Origin: Flagellimonas onchidii | GTDB taxonomy: Bacteria; Bacteroidota; Bacteroidia; Flavobacteriales; Flavobacteriaceae | Reading direction: 5' to 3' | Length of the DNA stretch: 64,000 nucleotides | Assembly: GCF_004804315.1 (NCBI RefSeq) | Contig: NZ_SRXX01000010.1 | Location: 1 to 64,000, forward strand | Notes under the pieces: model-generated | What the model saw: only the letters and a program-made list of their open reading frames with translations | What the model was told of the DNA's origin: nothing | Database searches by the model: none | In this document: positions 1 through 7,580 of the stretch, one piece after another | How the letters are laid out: each line of letters starts with the position of its first letter | Numbering within the stretch: the stretch's first letter is position 1 | Translations under genes and position numbers: made by a program

Positions 1-123
1 CAGATAGGTGATGTTGATCAGCCCCCAACCGGAGTATCGGCCACCACCATGGTCGGTCACCGATTTTACGGTCACGGGAAAATCGCCCGCAGTGAACACC
101 TGGTTCACCCCGAGGCTGGGCAA
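1..123 (-). CDS. 5' end of a second orphan toxin-tip cassette (partial, runs off left edge)
   Basis: About 41 codons are visible, reading leftwards out of the window. They encode the same conserved segment (PSLGVNQVFTAGDFPVTVKS and onward) that opens the orphan tip at 584-2347 and lies inside the full-length toxin at 2811-6098. There is no ATG upstream: an in-frame TGA lies just before the repeat and the first usable start is a TTG at 121-123. No signal peptide precedes it. I therefore read it as a silent, promoterless toxin-tip cassette whose variable end lies outside the window, not as an independently expressed secreted protein. The missing part could equally be degenerate. Confidence 0.6.
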   Translation of the reverse strand, partial: MPSLGVNQVFTAGDFPVTVKSVTDHGGGRYSGWGLINITYL

Positions 124-127
124 GGGG
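1..127 (-). repeat. Toxin-cassette repeat, copy 1 (truncated by window edge)
   Basis: Direct repeat of the conserved toxin segment. By eye it matches positions 2225-2351 of copy 2 without a visible mismatch, and copy 3 (4605-4863) with only a few. Its inner part lies left of the window. Confidence 0.9.
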
Positions 128-130
128 CGA

Positions 131-173
131 CTTAGTTTAATATGTCAAAGAACGTTCTTTATGCTTTTATGGC
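131..173. repeat. 43-bp intercassette spacer repeat, copy 1
   Basis: This noncoding 43-bp stretch between the immunity gene at 186-587 and the partial cassette is repeated identically at 2356-2398. It contains a perfect 14-bp palindrome, AAAGAACGTTCTTT, at 147-160. In both places it joins the cassette start to the stop of the preceding immunity gene, so it behaves as a fixed part of the cassette boundary. Confidence 0.85.
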
Positions 174-185
174 ACGAGCATCCTG

Positions 186-587
186 TTAGCCACTAGCTTG
201 GAAAATTTTCTTTTTTATATATCCGCACAATTTTACCATGTCCTTTTGAGATAAAACCGCAATCTCTTCATGTCCATTTTTAGATAAAAAACTTATATAA
301 TCAATCCCATACTTTCTTTTTAAAACATATATTTCTAATGGTTCTATTGTATAGTTTTTTCTACTGCCATAACTATGCATTATCCAAGGCAACCCCCCAG
401 AAAAATTTTCAATCCAACTAATTAGTTTTGGATAAATCTTATCCGTTTTGTCCAAATCTTTAAAATGAAAGCTAAAACTAGAGATACTTAATTTATCAAG
501 TGGATTAAAAGAATTTATTTGAGGAGAACCAAGTTTATGGTAAGAATTAAGTGTATAATAAAGATTTTTTTCCAATTTAAGCATCAT
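186..587 (-). CDS. Putative immunity protein for the papain-fold-like toxin tip
   Basis: A 133-residue soluble protein with no signal peptide or membrane segment, lysine- and aromatic-rich, encoded in AT-rich DNA. Its ATG overlaps the stop of the toxin tip at 584-2347 (ATGA junction), the usual arrangement for a toxin and its cognate immunity gene. I do not recognise a named family. A second ATG directly follows the first (ATGATG), so the start may be one codon further in. The immunity role is inferred from position and size only: it would act in the cytoplasm by binding the preceding toxin domain. The 43-bp spacer repeat lies immediately downstream. Confidence 0.6.
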   Translation of the reverse strand: MMLKLEKNLYYTLNSYHKLGSPQINSFNPLDKLSISSFSFHFKDLDKTDKIYPKLISWIENFSGGLPWIMHSYGSRKNYTIEPLEIYVLKRKYGIDYISFLSKNGHEEIAVLSQKDMVKLCGYIKKKIFQASG

Positions 588-2347
588 TGACGTATTATAG
601 TGATTTTAACATCTATCGAATTGACCTCATTAATATGTTGTATAAAGTCATCATATCTGACCGGGTAATCATCAAATCTTACATCATAAACTTTTTCTTT
701 ATAAACATAAATTTCATGGTACTGAAACTCATCTACAAAACCCAGTTGTTTTACCTTTATCCAATTTCCATTTTTTCCTTCGACTCTAATAATTTTGCCC
801 TCACCCACTGCTTCAAAAATATCTTCAGCAATTTCGCTACAATCATAACCAGACCAAACTTTAGTTTGATTTTTTGCTTGGAGGAATGCGTCATCTGCTT
901 TTTTAAGCAAATCGGTCCCAACATTAGAGATTTCATCTCCATACTTTCTGCCCAGGTCATCCCATTGCTTTTGGGTAAAGTTACGCAAGGCCAGTAGAAT
1001 ATCCTTGACCTTCTTTATCTTGGTTACTGCCCCCAATCCCGTTGCAACAGAAAATATTTGAAGGTCGAGCAATGCCCTCTGGTACCGATCTTCGTTCACA
1101 AAGGAATAGTACCGATAAACCTTTAAGGTTTCTACAAGCTTCTCTGACACTTGACCGTACAACCTCTTCACCTCCTTCCAATCGGCAATAAAATCATAAA
1201 AATCCTCCACTGCTTGCCTGGTTTCATCGTACCTTTTGCATTGGTCTAGGTACTGCTCCAATTTTTCCTTTCTTTCCTTATCATCGAGCACAAACTTGTC
1301 AAGTTGCTCCTTCATCCAATCAAGAAGCTCTTTGCGTTCCTCTGCCACCTCAATGGTCTCTAAAAGCTTTGTAAGGCGATCTTGGTTTGCTTTTACAGCC
1401 TTTGGATTGCATTCTATATATGCTACTGTAAAAGAGTAGATAAGCTGTTGAATACCGTTACCCAAATCTTTCAATAACTGTGGCAGCTTTAAAATTTCTT
1501 TCCCTTCGATATAGGCTCCATCCACTAAACCTGAAAGATATGGAAGGTCACTGACAGAGTACAGATGTTCACCTGCTACCTCTGCGTCCCTCCAAAGACA
1601 ATGGGGGACGACTCCCTTGGCTTGATAACTTGTCCAATGTTCATTATTGCACTGTTGCAAAAAGTCATATACTCTTTCCAATTTTTCTATGGTTTGCCAA
1701 AATGGGATACTTTTTTCTGGGTCGTTCAGAATTTGTGCCCCTATTTCTACAAAGGCATGGTTCTCTACAATGGTGGCGATTTCATTGATCCGTTCCCTAC
1801 GCTCTGCATCGGCAATCTTGATATCCTCGATTTCTTGGAGCGACAATTGCCCTGTTCCTGCAATGCCCGCTTCTTGTTTTAGGTCTTGGAGCTCTTGTTG
1901 CAATTCTTGGGGCAGATGCTCCTTACCGGGGATATTGTCTATCTGTTGGGCAATGGTCACCTCCACATCATTGATCTTTGAGATGATATTCTGTTGCTCT
2001 TCCACACTTTGGGTTTCCGAAAGTTGGTCCAGCAAATCTTCCTTTTGGGAAAAAAGATCATTGAACAGGTTCTTGATGCCCCCGATTACGGCATCAATGG
2101 TATCATCCACATCCACAATTCCATTCCCATCGGCATCATAACTGGCCACCACCAAGCCCGCAACCATTTGGTGGTCGGTATTGATCTTGATATTGTTAAA
2201 AGTTACCCGGACATTGGCATCCCCCAGATAGGTGATGTTGATCAGCCCCCAACCGGAGTATCGGCCACCACCATGGTCGGTCACCGATTTTACGGTCACG
2301 GGAAAATCGCCCGCAGTGAACACCTGGTTCACCCCGAGGCTGGGCAA
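584..2347 (-). CDS. Orphan polymorphic-toxin tip with papain-fold-like C-terminal domain
   Basis: About 587 codons, opening with a TTG at 2347 preceded by an in-frame stop. There is no ATG, signal peptide or secretion domain. Residues 1-86 repeat the conserved segment of the full-length toxin, ending in an EF-hand/dockerin-like loop DADGNGIVDVDD. Residues about 90-400 are helical and charged, with a motif (HCLW, then YLSGLVDGA) matching HCLW-like RCLW and YYAGFIDGA in the full-length protein, which looks like a shared pre-toxin region. The C-terminal ~95 residues carry YDCSEI (Cys503), YHEIYVY (His544) and VYDVRF (Asp555), a Cys-His-Asp order typical of papain-fold toxins. An immunity-like gene overlaps its stop. 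It is probably a silent cassette that becomes a toxin only after recombination into the expressed gene; translation from the TTG cannot be excluded. Confidence 0.65.
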   Translation of the reverse strand: MPSLGVNQVFTAGDFPVTVKSVTDHGGGRYSGWGLINITYLGDANVRVTFNNIKINTDHQMVAGLVVASYDADGNGIVDVDDTIDAVIGGIKNLFNDLFSQKEDLLDQLSETQSVEEQQNIISKINDVEVTIAQQIDNIPGKEHLPQELQQELQDLKQEAGIAGTGQLSLQEIEDIKIADAERRERINEIATIVENHAFVEIGAQILNDPEKSIPFWQTIEKLERVYDFLQQCNNEHWTSYQAKGVVPHCLWRDAEVAGEHLYSVSDLPYLSGLVDGAYIEGKEILKLPQLLKDLGNGIQQLIYSFTVAYIECNPKAVKANQDRLTKLLETIEVAEERKELLDWMKEQLDKFVLDDKERKEKLEQYLDQCKRYDETRQAVEDFYDFIADWKEVKRLYGQVSEKLVETLKVYRYYSFVNEDRYQRALLDLQIFSVATGLGAVTKIKKVKDILLALRNFTQKQWDDLGRKYGDEISNVGTDLLKKADDAFLQAKNQTKVWSGYDCSEIAEDIFEAVGEGKIIRVEGKNGNWIKVKQLGFVDEFQYHEIYVYKEKVYDVRFDDYPVRYDDFIQHINEVNSIDVKITIIRQ

Positions 2348-2351
2348 GGGG
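2093..2351 (-). repeat. Toxin-cassette repeat, copy 2 (259 bp)
   Basis: This 259-bp direct repeat encodes the conserved entry segment of the orphan tip. Aligned by eye with copy 3 (4605-4863) it has the same length and about eleven mismatches. Homology at DNA level stops abruptly at both ends: beyond the aspartate-rich loop codons the two toxin genes differ, and upstream the sequence changes from spacer DNA to the fibronectin part of the full gene. Confidence 0.93.
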
Positions 2352-2355
2352 ACTA

Positions 2356-2398
2356 CTTAGTTTAATATGTCAAAGAACGTTCTTTATGCTTTTATGGC
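2356..2398. repeat. 43-bp intercassette spacer repeat, copy 2
   Basis: Identical to 131-173, including the 14-bp palindrome AAAGAACGTTCTTT at 2372-2385. It sits between the immunity-like gene at 2429-2809 and the orphan tip. No copy lies inside the full-length toxin gene, as expected for a boundary element of orphan cassettes. Confidence 0.85.
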
Positions 2399-2428
2399 GC
2401 GACCGTCACGCTCGTACTAGTGGGAATA

Positions 2429-2809
2429 CTAAACAAGAATTTTCATTTCTTTTAAATATTTTATGGCTTTTTGTTTGTTTAAATTGTCCTTTTGTTCATT
2501 ACTTTTCTTGCCAAGAACATAATCAACGAATTCATTATTAATTTCTATATTATATTTTTCTAGATAATAGATTAAATAATTTGTCCAAATCCAATTACCA
2601 TCAGTAAAATAAACTACCCCCCCTATAATATTATCATCTCCATTATAAAGTGATTTAATGATGTTCATTGTAACTGCTATAGTTTCTCCTGTTTTCAAAT
2701 ATTTTAGAATTTCATTCTTATATGGATTAATTGAATAATGAAATTCTTCAAAATTCTTAACCTCATTATTCATATTCTCATGTTCCTTTACAAATCCTAA
2801 AGCTTTCAT
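2429..2809 (-). CDS. Putative immunity protein for the main toxin
   Basis: A 126-residue soluble protein (MKALGFVKEHEN start) whose ATG lies one base after the stop of the toxin gene at 2811. A longer reading reaching into the toxin gene is possible but would overlap its 3' end by about 65 bases, so the post-stop ATG is preferred; a second ATG occurs 12 codons in. The DNA is strongly AT-rich, unlike the N-terminal half of the toxin gene. The protein is acidic and aromatic (motifs YSINPYKNEI, GNWIWTNYLIYYLEKY) with no transport signal. I cannot name its family. Cognate immunity is inferred from tight coupling to the toxin tip and its replacement by an unrelated gene in the neighbouring cassette. 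Confidence 0.6.
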   Translation of the reverse strand: MKALGFVKEHENMNNEVKNFEEFHYSINPYKNEILKYLKTGETIAVTMNIIKSLYNGDDNIIGGVVYFTDGNWIWTNYLIYYLEKYNIEINNEFVDYVLGKKSNEQKDNLNKQKAIKYLKEMKILV

Positions 2810-2810
2810 A

Positions 2811-5800
2811 TTATTGACCCGGTTTAAAAATTCTCCACTCTCCACTATTTGAGATAAGGTATGAACCATCCTCAAACACTGTAATTAATCCTTTAGGTGC
2901 TTTCACTTCAACTCCAATTTTATTTGCAAGATCTTTACCAATGGCATCTGGAAATACACCTGTATTACAAGATATTAATCGAATTGGTTTATTTTGGGAA
3001 TATCCCATACTTTTTAGAAACTTCACCAAATTTCTATGAGTTATTTTCACCCATTTGCTGTCTGTGTTTACCATAAAATTGTCTGGAGTTCCATGAACAA
3101 CAACATCATACCAGCCATTTTCTGGTTTAATCCATTTCGAAGCAAGCAAAGTTGCATCATCCATTCCCAACTTTGTAGCATCTAATATGACACCTATCTT
3201 TCCAGATGATTTTTCAATTTTTAATACTCCTTTTTTAATAAATACTTTGATTCTTTCCGGGATACTTGCCAGCCCCTGTAATAAATTGGAGGTCAACTTA
3301 CCCGTCTTTAGCAATGCTTTTGCCTCCGCTATGCCAAAAAAGGCGCTGGCCACCTCAAAGATTAGTTTGCCCTGATTGTAGCGTCCCTGTGCATCTAAGG
3401 AAAGGGTCTCATCAATATATTTTTCAACCTCGTTCTTGACCAATGTCTTTATCCGTTCAAGGGAATCATCTGCATCTATCAATTTTTTCAGCATGGCCAG
3501 TACATCCATTGTTTTTTGCCGTATATCCATGCCCGTTTGGGTATGGAAGACAGGGTGAAGAGGGTTCCATGCACCAGAAACCTCTGCAATGCCATAGCCC
3601 ATTTCTGCAATTTCCCAAGCACCATCTATGAAACCAGCATAGTAGGCTGCGGCAAGTGTATAAGGGTTTTCATTGTCCCACAGGCATCGTGGCACCAATC
3701 CTGTTTCTTGTTTTCCATAGCTTTCCCCGCATTCCCGGGCAAAACCAAGACTAAACTTGAGTAGGTCGTAGGCCGTGGTGCCCGCTATTATTTCAGTATC
3801 TATCTGTGGGAGTTGGTCATGGTAGGTTTCCAACAAATCATCCAAACCTACGGATAGGGCCACAATGGACGAGCCTATGGTATCCCTAAGGTCAAAACTT
3901 AGGGCATCGTTCATCAACTCCACCACCTGGTTTTGGGTAATCAGATTATCTGGGTAGTAATTGTTGCCAAAGGCAACTTTGTATTTTACTTGGCTGGCCT
4001 TAAGGTCGTAATGTATCCACAGCATATAATCTAGATTACCCACCGAAGCTATTCTCTGCTTTATTTGGGCAACATCCTCATCGGAACCAATGTTAGCCGT
4101 ATTGGAAATAGAGACCAACAGTTGTTTGTTGTTGCTCAATGTTGTCTCCGTAACCCTTACATATTTCTCATCATCATTTTCGGGAAGCATTTGGGATAGA
4201 TTCACCAATTCAGGTCCATCTTTAGGTCTTTCCTCTATATTGTCATCCACAACGATAAAGTCAATGACACCATCAAAATAGCCATCTCTACTTATTTGAC
4301 TCCCACCATTGCTCTGAATGTTTGTATTGGCTTCTGCCTCTCTTACCCTATCCATAGCTTGTTGCGTGGCAGTTTTTACAGCTGTTACGCTTTCTCCTTT
4401 CGGGTTTTCACCTTGATTTATCAATGCATCGGTACTGGTATTTAAATCTTCCTTTGCTTCTTTAAGTTCTGCCACAGTTTCAGCATTTTGGGCAGTTTTG
4501 TTTATAGCATTGTCCAATTCATTGTCAAGAGTCTTTTTATGTCCTTCCAGTTCTTGAATTTGCTCGGGAGTTCCCGCCCAATTATCTAACAATTGGATTA
4601 TTTGATCAATGGTATCATCCACATCCACAATTCCATTCCCATCGGCATCATAGCTGGCCACTACCATACCCGCTACCATTTGGTGGTCGGTATTGATCTT
4701 GATATTATCAAAGGTTACCTGGACATTGGCATCCCCCAGATAGGTGATGTTGATCAGCCCCCAACCGGAGTATCGGCCACCACCATGGTCGGTCACCGAT
4801 TTTACGGTCACGGGAAAATCGCCCGCAGTGAACACCTGGTTTACCCCTAGGCTGGGCAAGGGGTCATGGTTGGTTATCTCTAATTCGGGAGGGATGCCAC
4901 AGTTGTAATGGGCCATCTCCTCTTCTTTGGGGGTGGTCAATATATGTATGGCGGAGTAGGCCAACCCACCGTTCGGGCTGCACTCCCCGCCAACACGGAA
5001 CTCGTACTCGGTATCCTCTTCAAGATCGCGTATGGTGGCCTTGTTGTTTTGCGTCCATAACCCAAACCAGTTATTGTCTCCATACCCCTTTTTGCGGTAC
5101 TGTACCCGGTAGCGCAAATGCGGGCCATTCTGCCAGGTCACCTCCATCGCCCGAGAGTTGAGCGCCTTGGAGATTACATACCTTGGAGGGGAACAGTCGG
5201 CTCGGTACGTAAAATGGTAGATTTCGCTCTGGCCACTGTTCCTGAAGCCTGCGGTCGCTCCAAGGCCGTTGTCGGCAAAGGCTTTTACCTGCCATCCATA
5301 GGTCTTGCCTTCCAATAGCTGAATGTCCGCAGGGCCAAGCAGCAAGGTATTGGCAAAGGTGGTGGTCTGGTACAGTGGCGGACTGGCCAAAAAGGCAGCC
5401 TGAGGGTCCATACCAGTGTCCCATAGTTCTTTTAGCGTGAACTCGTACTGTACAGCCGGAGCGTTTATGTGCCGGGGCGTCCAATTGAACAGGATGTTCT
5501 GCGGGTCTTGCATCGTGACCAAATCACCACGTCCGGGCACATTGAGCAGGGGCGGGTCGTTGAGCATCAAAAATATGGAGGTACAGCTCTTTTGGGAGAT
5601 ACGCTGCCCCGAAAAACTATCGTACACCTCAAAGCAGAAATCATACCGCCCCTCGGGTAAGGGTCGGCCGTATTGGTGCGGGGCAATCCCCACAAGATTG
5701 TTCAGGGCAAAATAAGGGCCAAGGTCCAGAATGGTCAAACGTAGGTTGATACCACCGTCCAAAACTATCGGGGCAGCACCGGCCACAAAGTCATTGGTGC

Positions 5801-6098
5801 GAATGTCCAGGCCCTGTCCCTGTACATACATTTTGAGCCTTACCTGCCGACCTGATTCCTGGGCATCGGTGAGCAAGAGGTTCACAAAGAGTTTTTCGGT
5901 AGTAGCGGTCTGGTAGTCGGACAACCTGTAACCATACGGGGGCAGCAGTTGTGGGGTTACCTGTACGGGATAGGTTTGGGCGGATACCAATACATTATAC
6001 AACAGGCAATGTACAATGAACAATTTCTTTAAAAGCCCTCCTTTCAAACCCCAAGCCATCACCTTTATGATATGGTTCATTTTTAATTTTTTATACAT
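2811..6098 (-). CDS. Secreted fibronectin-domain polymorphic toxin (full-length, expressed copy)
   Basis: 1095 residues. An N-terminal signal peptide (hydrophobic core LFIVHCLLYNVLVSA, cut near AQ-TYP) may begin at the first ATG or at 6080. Residues about 25-300 form a beta-rich conserved region, about 300-390 a fibronectin type III-like domain, and 412-498 the 259-bp-encoded conserved segment with a DADGNGIVDVDD loop. A helical, Gln/Glu-rich stretch follows, then the RCLW/GFIDGA pre-toxin motif near 760-800. The last ~100 residues contain VVVHGTP (His1002) and LISCNTG (Cys1044), a hydrophobic-HG and hydrophobic-SC pattern like clan CD cysteine peptidases; this domain type also ends many RHS-type toxins. 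There is no T9SS C-terminal domain, so export must use another signal or a partner. It is the last gene of the five-gene operon, 126 bp after the PKD lipoprotein gene. The toxin activity is inferred, not shown. Confidence 0.7.
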   Translation of the reverse strand: MYKKLKMNHIIKVMAWGLKGGLLKKLFIVHCLLYNVLVSAQTYPVQVTPQLLPPYGYRLSDYQTATTEKLFVNLLLTDAQESGRQVRLKMYVQGQGLDIRTNDFVAGAAPIVLDGGINLRLTILDLGPYFALNNLVGIAPHQYGRPLPEGRYDFCFEVYDSFSGQRISQKSCTSIFLMLNDPPLLNVPGRGDLVTMQDPQNILFNWTPRHINAPAVQYEFTLKELWDTGMDPQAAFLASPPLYQTTTFANTLLLGPADIQLLEGKTYGWQVKAFADNGLGATAGFRNSGQSEIYHFTYRADCSPPRYVISKALNSRAMEVTWQNGPHLRYRVQYRKKGYGDNNWFGLWTQNNKATIRDLEEDTEYEFRVGGECSPNGGLAYSAIHILTTPKEEEMAHYNCGIPPELEITNHDPLPSLGVNQVFTAGDFPVTVKSVTDHGGGRYSGWGLINITYLGDANVQVTFDNIKINTDHQMVAGMVVASYDADGNGIVDVDDTIDQIIQLLDNWAGTPEQIQELEGHKKTLDNELDNAINKTAQNAETVAELKEAKEDLNTSTDALINQGENPKGESVTAVKTATQQAMDRVREAEANTNIQSNGGSQISRDGYFDGVIDFIVVDDNIEERPKDGPELVNLSQMLPENDDEKYVRVTETTLSNNKQLLVSISNTANIGSDEDVAQIKQRIASVGNLDYMLWIHYDLKASQVKYKVAFGNNYYPDNLITQNQVVELMNDALSFDLRDTIGSSIVALSVGLDDLLETYHDQLPQIDTEIIAGTTAYDLLKFSLGFARECGESYGKQETGLVPRCLWDNENPYTLAAAYYAGFIDGAWEIAEMGYGIAEVSGAWNPLHPVFHTQTGMDIRQKTMDVLAMLKKLIDADDSLERIKTLVKNEVEKYIDETLSLDAQGRYNQGKLIFEVASAFFGIAEAKALLKTGKLTSNLLQGLASIPERIKVFIKKGVLKIEKSSGKIGVILDATKLGMDDATLLASKWIKPENGWYDVVVHGTPDNFMVNTDSKWVKITHRNLVKFLKSMGYSQNKPIRLISCNTGVFPDAIGKDLANKIGVEVKAPKGLITVFEDGSYLISNSGEWRIFKPGQ
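4605..4863 (-). repeat. Toxin-cassette repeat, copy 3 (inside the full-length toxin gene)
   Basis: 259-bp segment encoding residues about 412-498 of the full-length toxin, nearly identical to copies 1 and 2. It marks the junction between the constant N-terminal export part and the variable tip, exactly where homologous recombination with an orphan cassette would exchange the tip in frame. Confidence 0.93.
5995..6025 (-). repeat. Heptamer array forming the toxin signal peptide
   Basis: On the minus strand the bases read as consecutive degenerate 7-mers: TTGTTCA, TTGTACA, TTGCCTG, TTGTATA. The array is translated as the hydrophobic core of the toxin signal peptide (IVHCLLYN). Related arrays occur at 6201-6235 and 11175-11226. 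Confidence 0.6.
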
Positions 6099-6200
6099 GT
6101 TTTATATACTTTCCACGAGCTTGACTTGATTATTTTTTTGCAAAACCCTTAACCATAAAAAAGTTCTTCACCCATTGATAAATCATTACACATTAATTAT

Positions 6201-6235
6201 TGCTCATTGCCCACTGTTTACTGTTTACTGTTTTT
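6201..6235. repeat. Heptamer array between PKD lipoprotein and toxin genes
   Basis: Consecutive 7-mers TGCTCAT, TGCCCAC, TGTTTAC, TGTTTAC, TGTTTTT on the plus strand. The array covers the stop codon and last codons of the PKD lipoprotein gene and part of the 126-bp gap before the toxin gene. It has no spacer-repeat architecture, so it is not a CRISPR. Confidence 0.65.
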
Positions 6236-7580
6236 GCACTTTAATGTCCACAACGATATATGAACTTGTCCCTGCTTGTATAAATTCTTTGATCTTGATG
6301 GCTCCTTTGCGCCCATCGCCTGTTTCAAAAAGTACGATTCTGGGAACTATGGAGTTGTCAAAATCTTGTATGCCACCTATGGTCTCTTCTATTTCCATGG
6401 TTTGAAAAAGGGTATTGTCTTCCATTGCATCAAATTCCGATATTGAAAGTGATGCCATGCAGTCACACGATTCCTGCAGGTTGATGAACTTTGTTTCGGA
6501 GGCATTCGCAATAGCATCAAAGGTGAAATGCTGCACCTGATCTGGCGAAATGAATCTGTTGAACAAAAAATTGGCATCCAAGCCAAAAAAAGCGATATCG
6601 AGAATGCTTCCATCTTGTAACGGAAGGTCTTCCTTTGCATAAACTTCTCTTGTTTTTGTGGAAAAGAATGCTCCGACTGTATTGGAATTGTGTGCGGTAT
6701 TGATTCCCAACTGTACATTATTGAACACCCTAAGGTTTGTATTCGGAAAAACAGTGATTTCTTTGGAAACCGTTTGCGTTTCTTTTCCATTATCAGTTTT
6801 TAATTGTAGTGTATGGATTCCCGGCTCATATATGGTAATTGTTGGGTTTTCCTCGGTACTCGATGCTGGAACCGCCCCGTTGAACATCCATTCATAATTG
6901 ACCCCACTAATACTGTTATTGACCATGGTCATGGTAACAGGAACCTGAAAGTCGTCATCTTCAAAGGCCACATCCAAATCGAACGCCGCCTTTAGATTTG
7001 GGGCAACAGTAATTGTTTTAGCCATGTTATATACTTCCTTTCCGTTACCCGCTGTTAAGGTAATCTTATGTTCCCCCTCATCTTTGAATAGTACCTTGCC
7101 CGGCTCTTGGGCAGTGGAAAAGGAAGGGTCGCCACCTTCAAAAATCCAGTAAAAGGTGTTGGCGCCTTTGGTGGTATTGACAATGTGTACTTCTACTGGG
7201 GAAAAATTGTCCTTTTGGATAACAGCCTCAAACCCTATCATGATTTCGGCATCAATCTTAATCTGGATTTCTTTGTTGGCTTTGCTCCCGTCACGGTTTG
7301 ATGCATCTAACCGAATTGTATATTCCCCAGATTCTGCATAGGCTATTGTCCCAGGGTTTTTATCGGTTGAAGTGGATGGGGAGCCTCCTTCGAATGTCCA
7401 GTTATACGTATCTGCATCCTGTGTCAGATTGGTGATTTTTACACGAACGGGAACGGAATAATCGTTATTTTCCACTTCAGTGGCAAAGTCCACCTTTACT
7501 GGTATTGCGGTTTCTTTGGTGCATGTAACCAAAAGAAATAGCACTGGCACTAGATATCCATACTTACTATTTTTAATCAT
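6225..7580 (-). CDS. Lipoprotein with three PKD-like domains
   Basis: 451 residues. The N-terminus YLVPVLFLLVTC ends in a lipobox (LVTC, then TKE), so it should be anchored to a membrane, probably the outer membrane. Three repeated PKD-like domains span about residues 30-110, 115-195 and 200-280, each with a W-F-EGG or W-MFNGA core (NWTFEGGSP, YWIFEGGDP, EWMFNGAVP). The last ~165 residues are an unrecognised beta-rich domain with a Cys-x-Cys pair (ESCDCMAS). Its start overlaps the stop of the SprB-repeat gene by four bases (ATGA), showing co-translation. PKD domains bind proteins or glycans at the surface, so a scaffold or anchor role for the toxin locus is plausible but inferred. Confidence 0.75.
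   Translation of the reverse strand: MIKNSKYGYLVPVLFLLVTCTKETAIPVKVDFATEVENNDYSVPVRVKITNLTQDADTYNWTFEGGSPSTSTDKNPGTIAYAESGEYTIRLDASNRDGSKANKEIQIKIDAEIMIGFEAVIQKDNFSPVEVHIVNTTKGANTFYWIFEGGDPSFSTAQEPGKVLFKDEGEHKITLTAGNGKEVYNMAKTITVAPNLKAAFDLDVAFEDDDFQVPVTMTMVNNSISGVNYEWMFNGAVPASSTEENPTITIYEPGIHTLQLKTDNGKETQTVSKEITVFPNTNLRVFNNVQLGINTAHNSNTVGAFFSTKTREVYAKEDLPLQDGSILDIAFFGLDANFLFNRFISPDQVQHFTFDAIANASETKFINLQESCDCMASLSISEFDAMEDNTLFQTMEIEETIGGIQDFDNSIVPRIVLFETGDGRKGAIKIKEFIQAGTSSYIVVDIKVQKQ

Noticed and set aside
1-6098. Insertion-sequence mobility as the cause of the repeated 259-bp segments
   Set aside because: No transposase, terminal inverted repeats or target duplications are seen; the repeat is coding and in frame in each copy.
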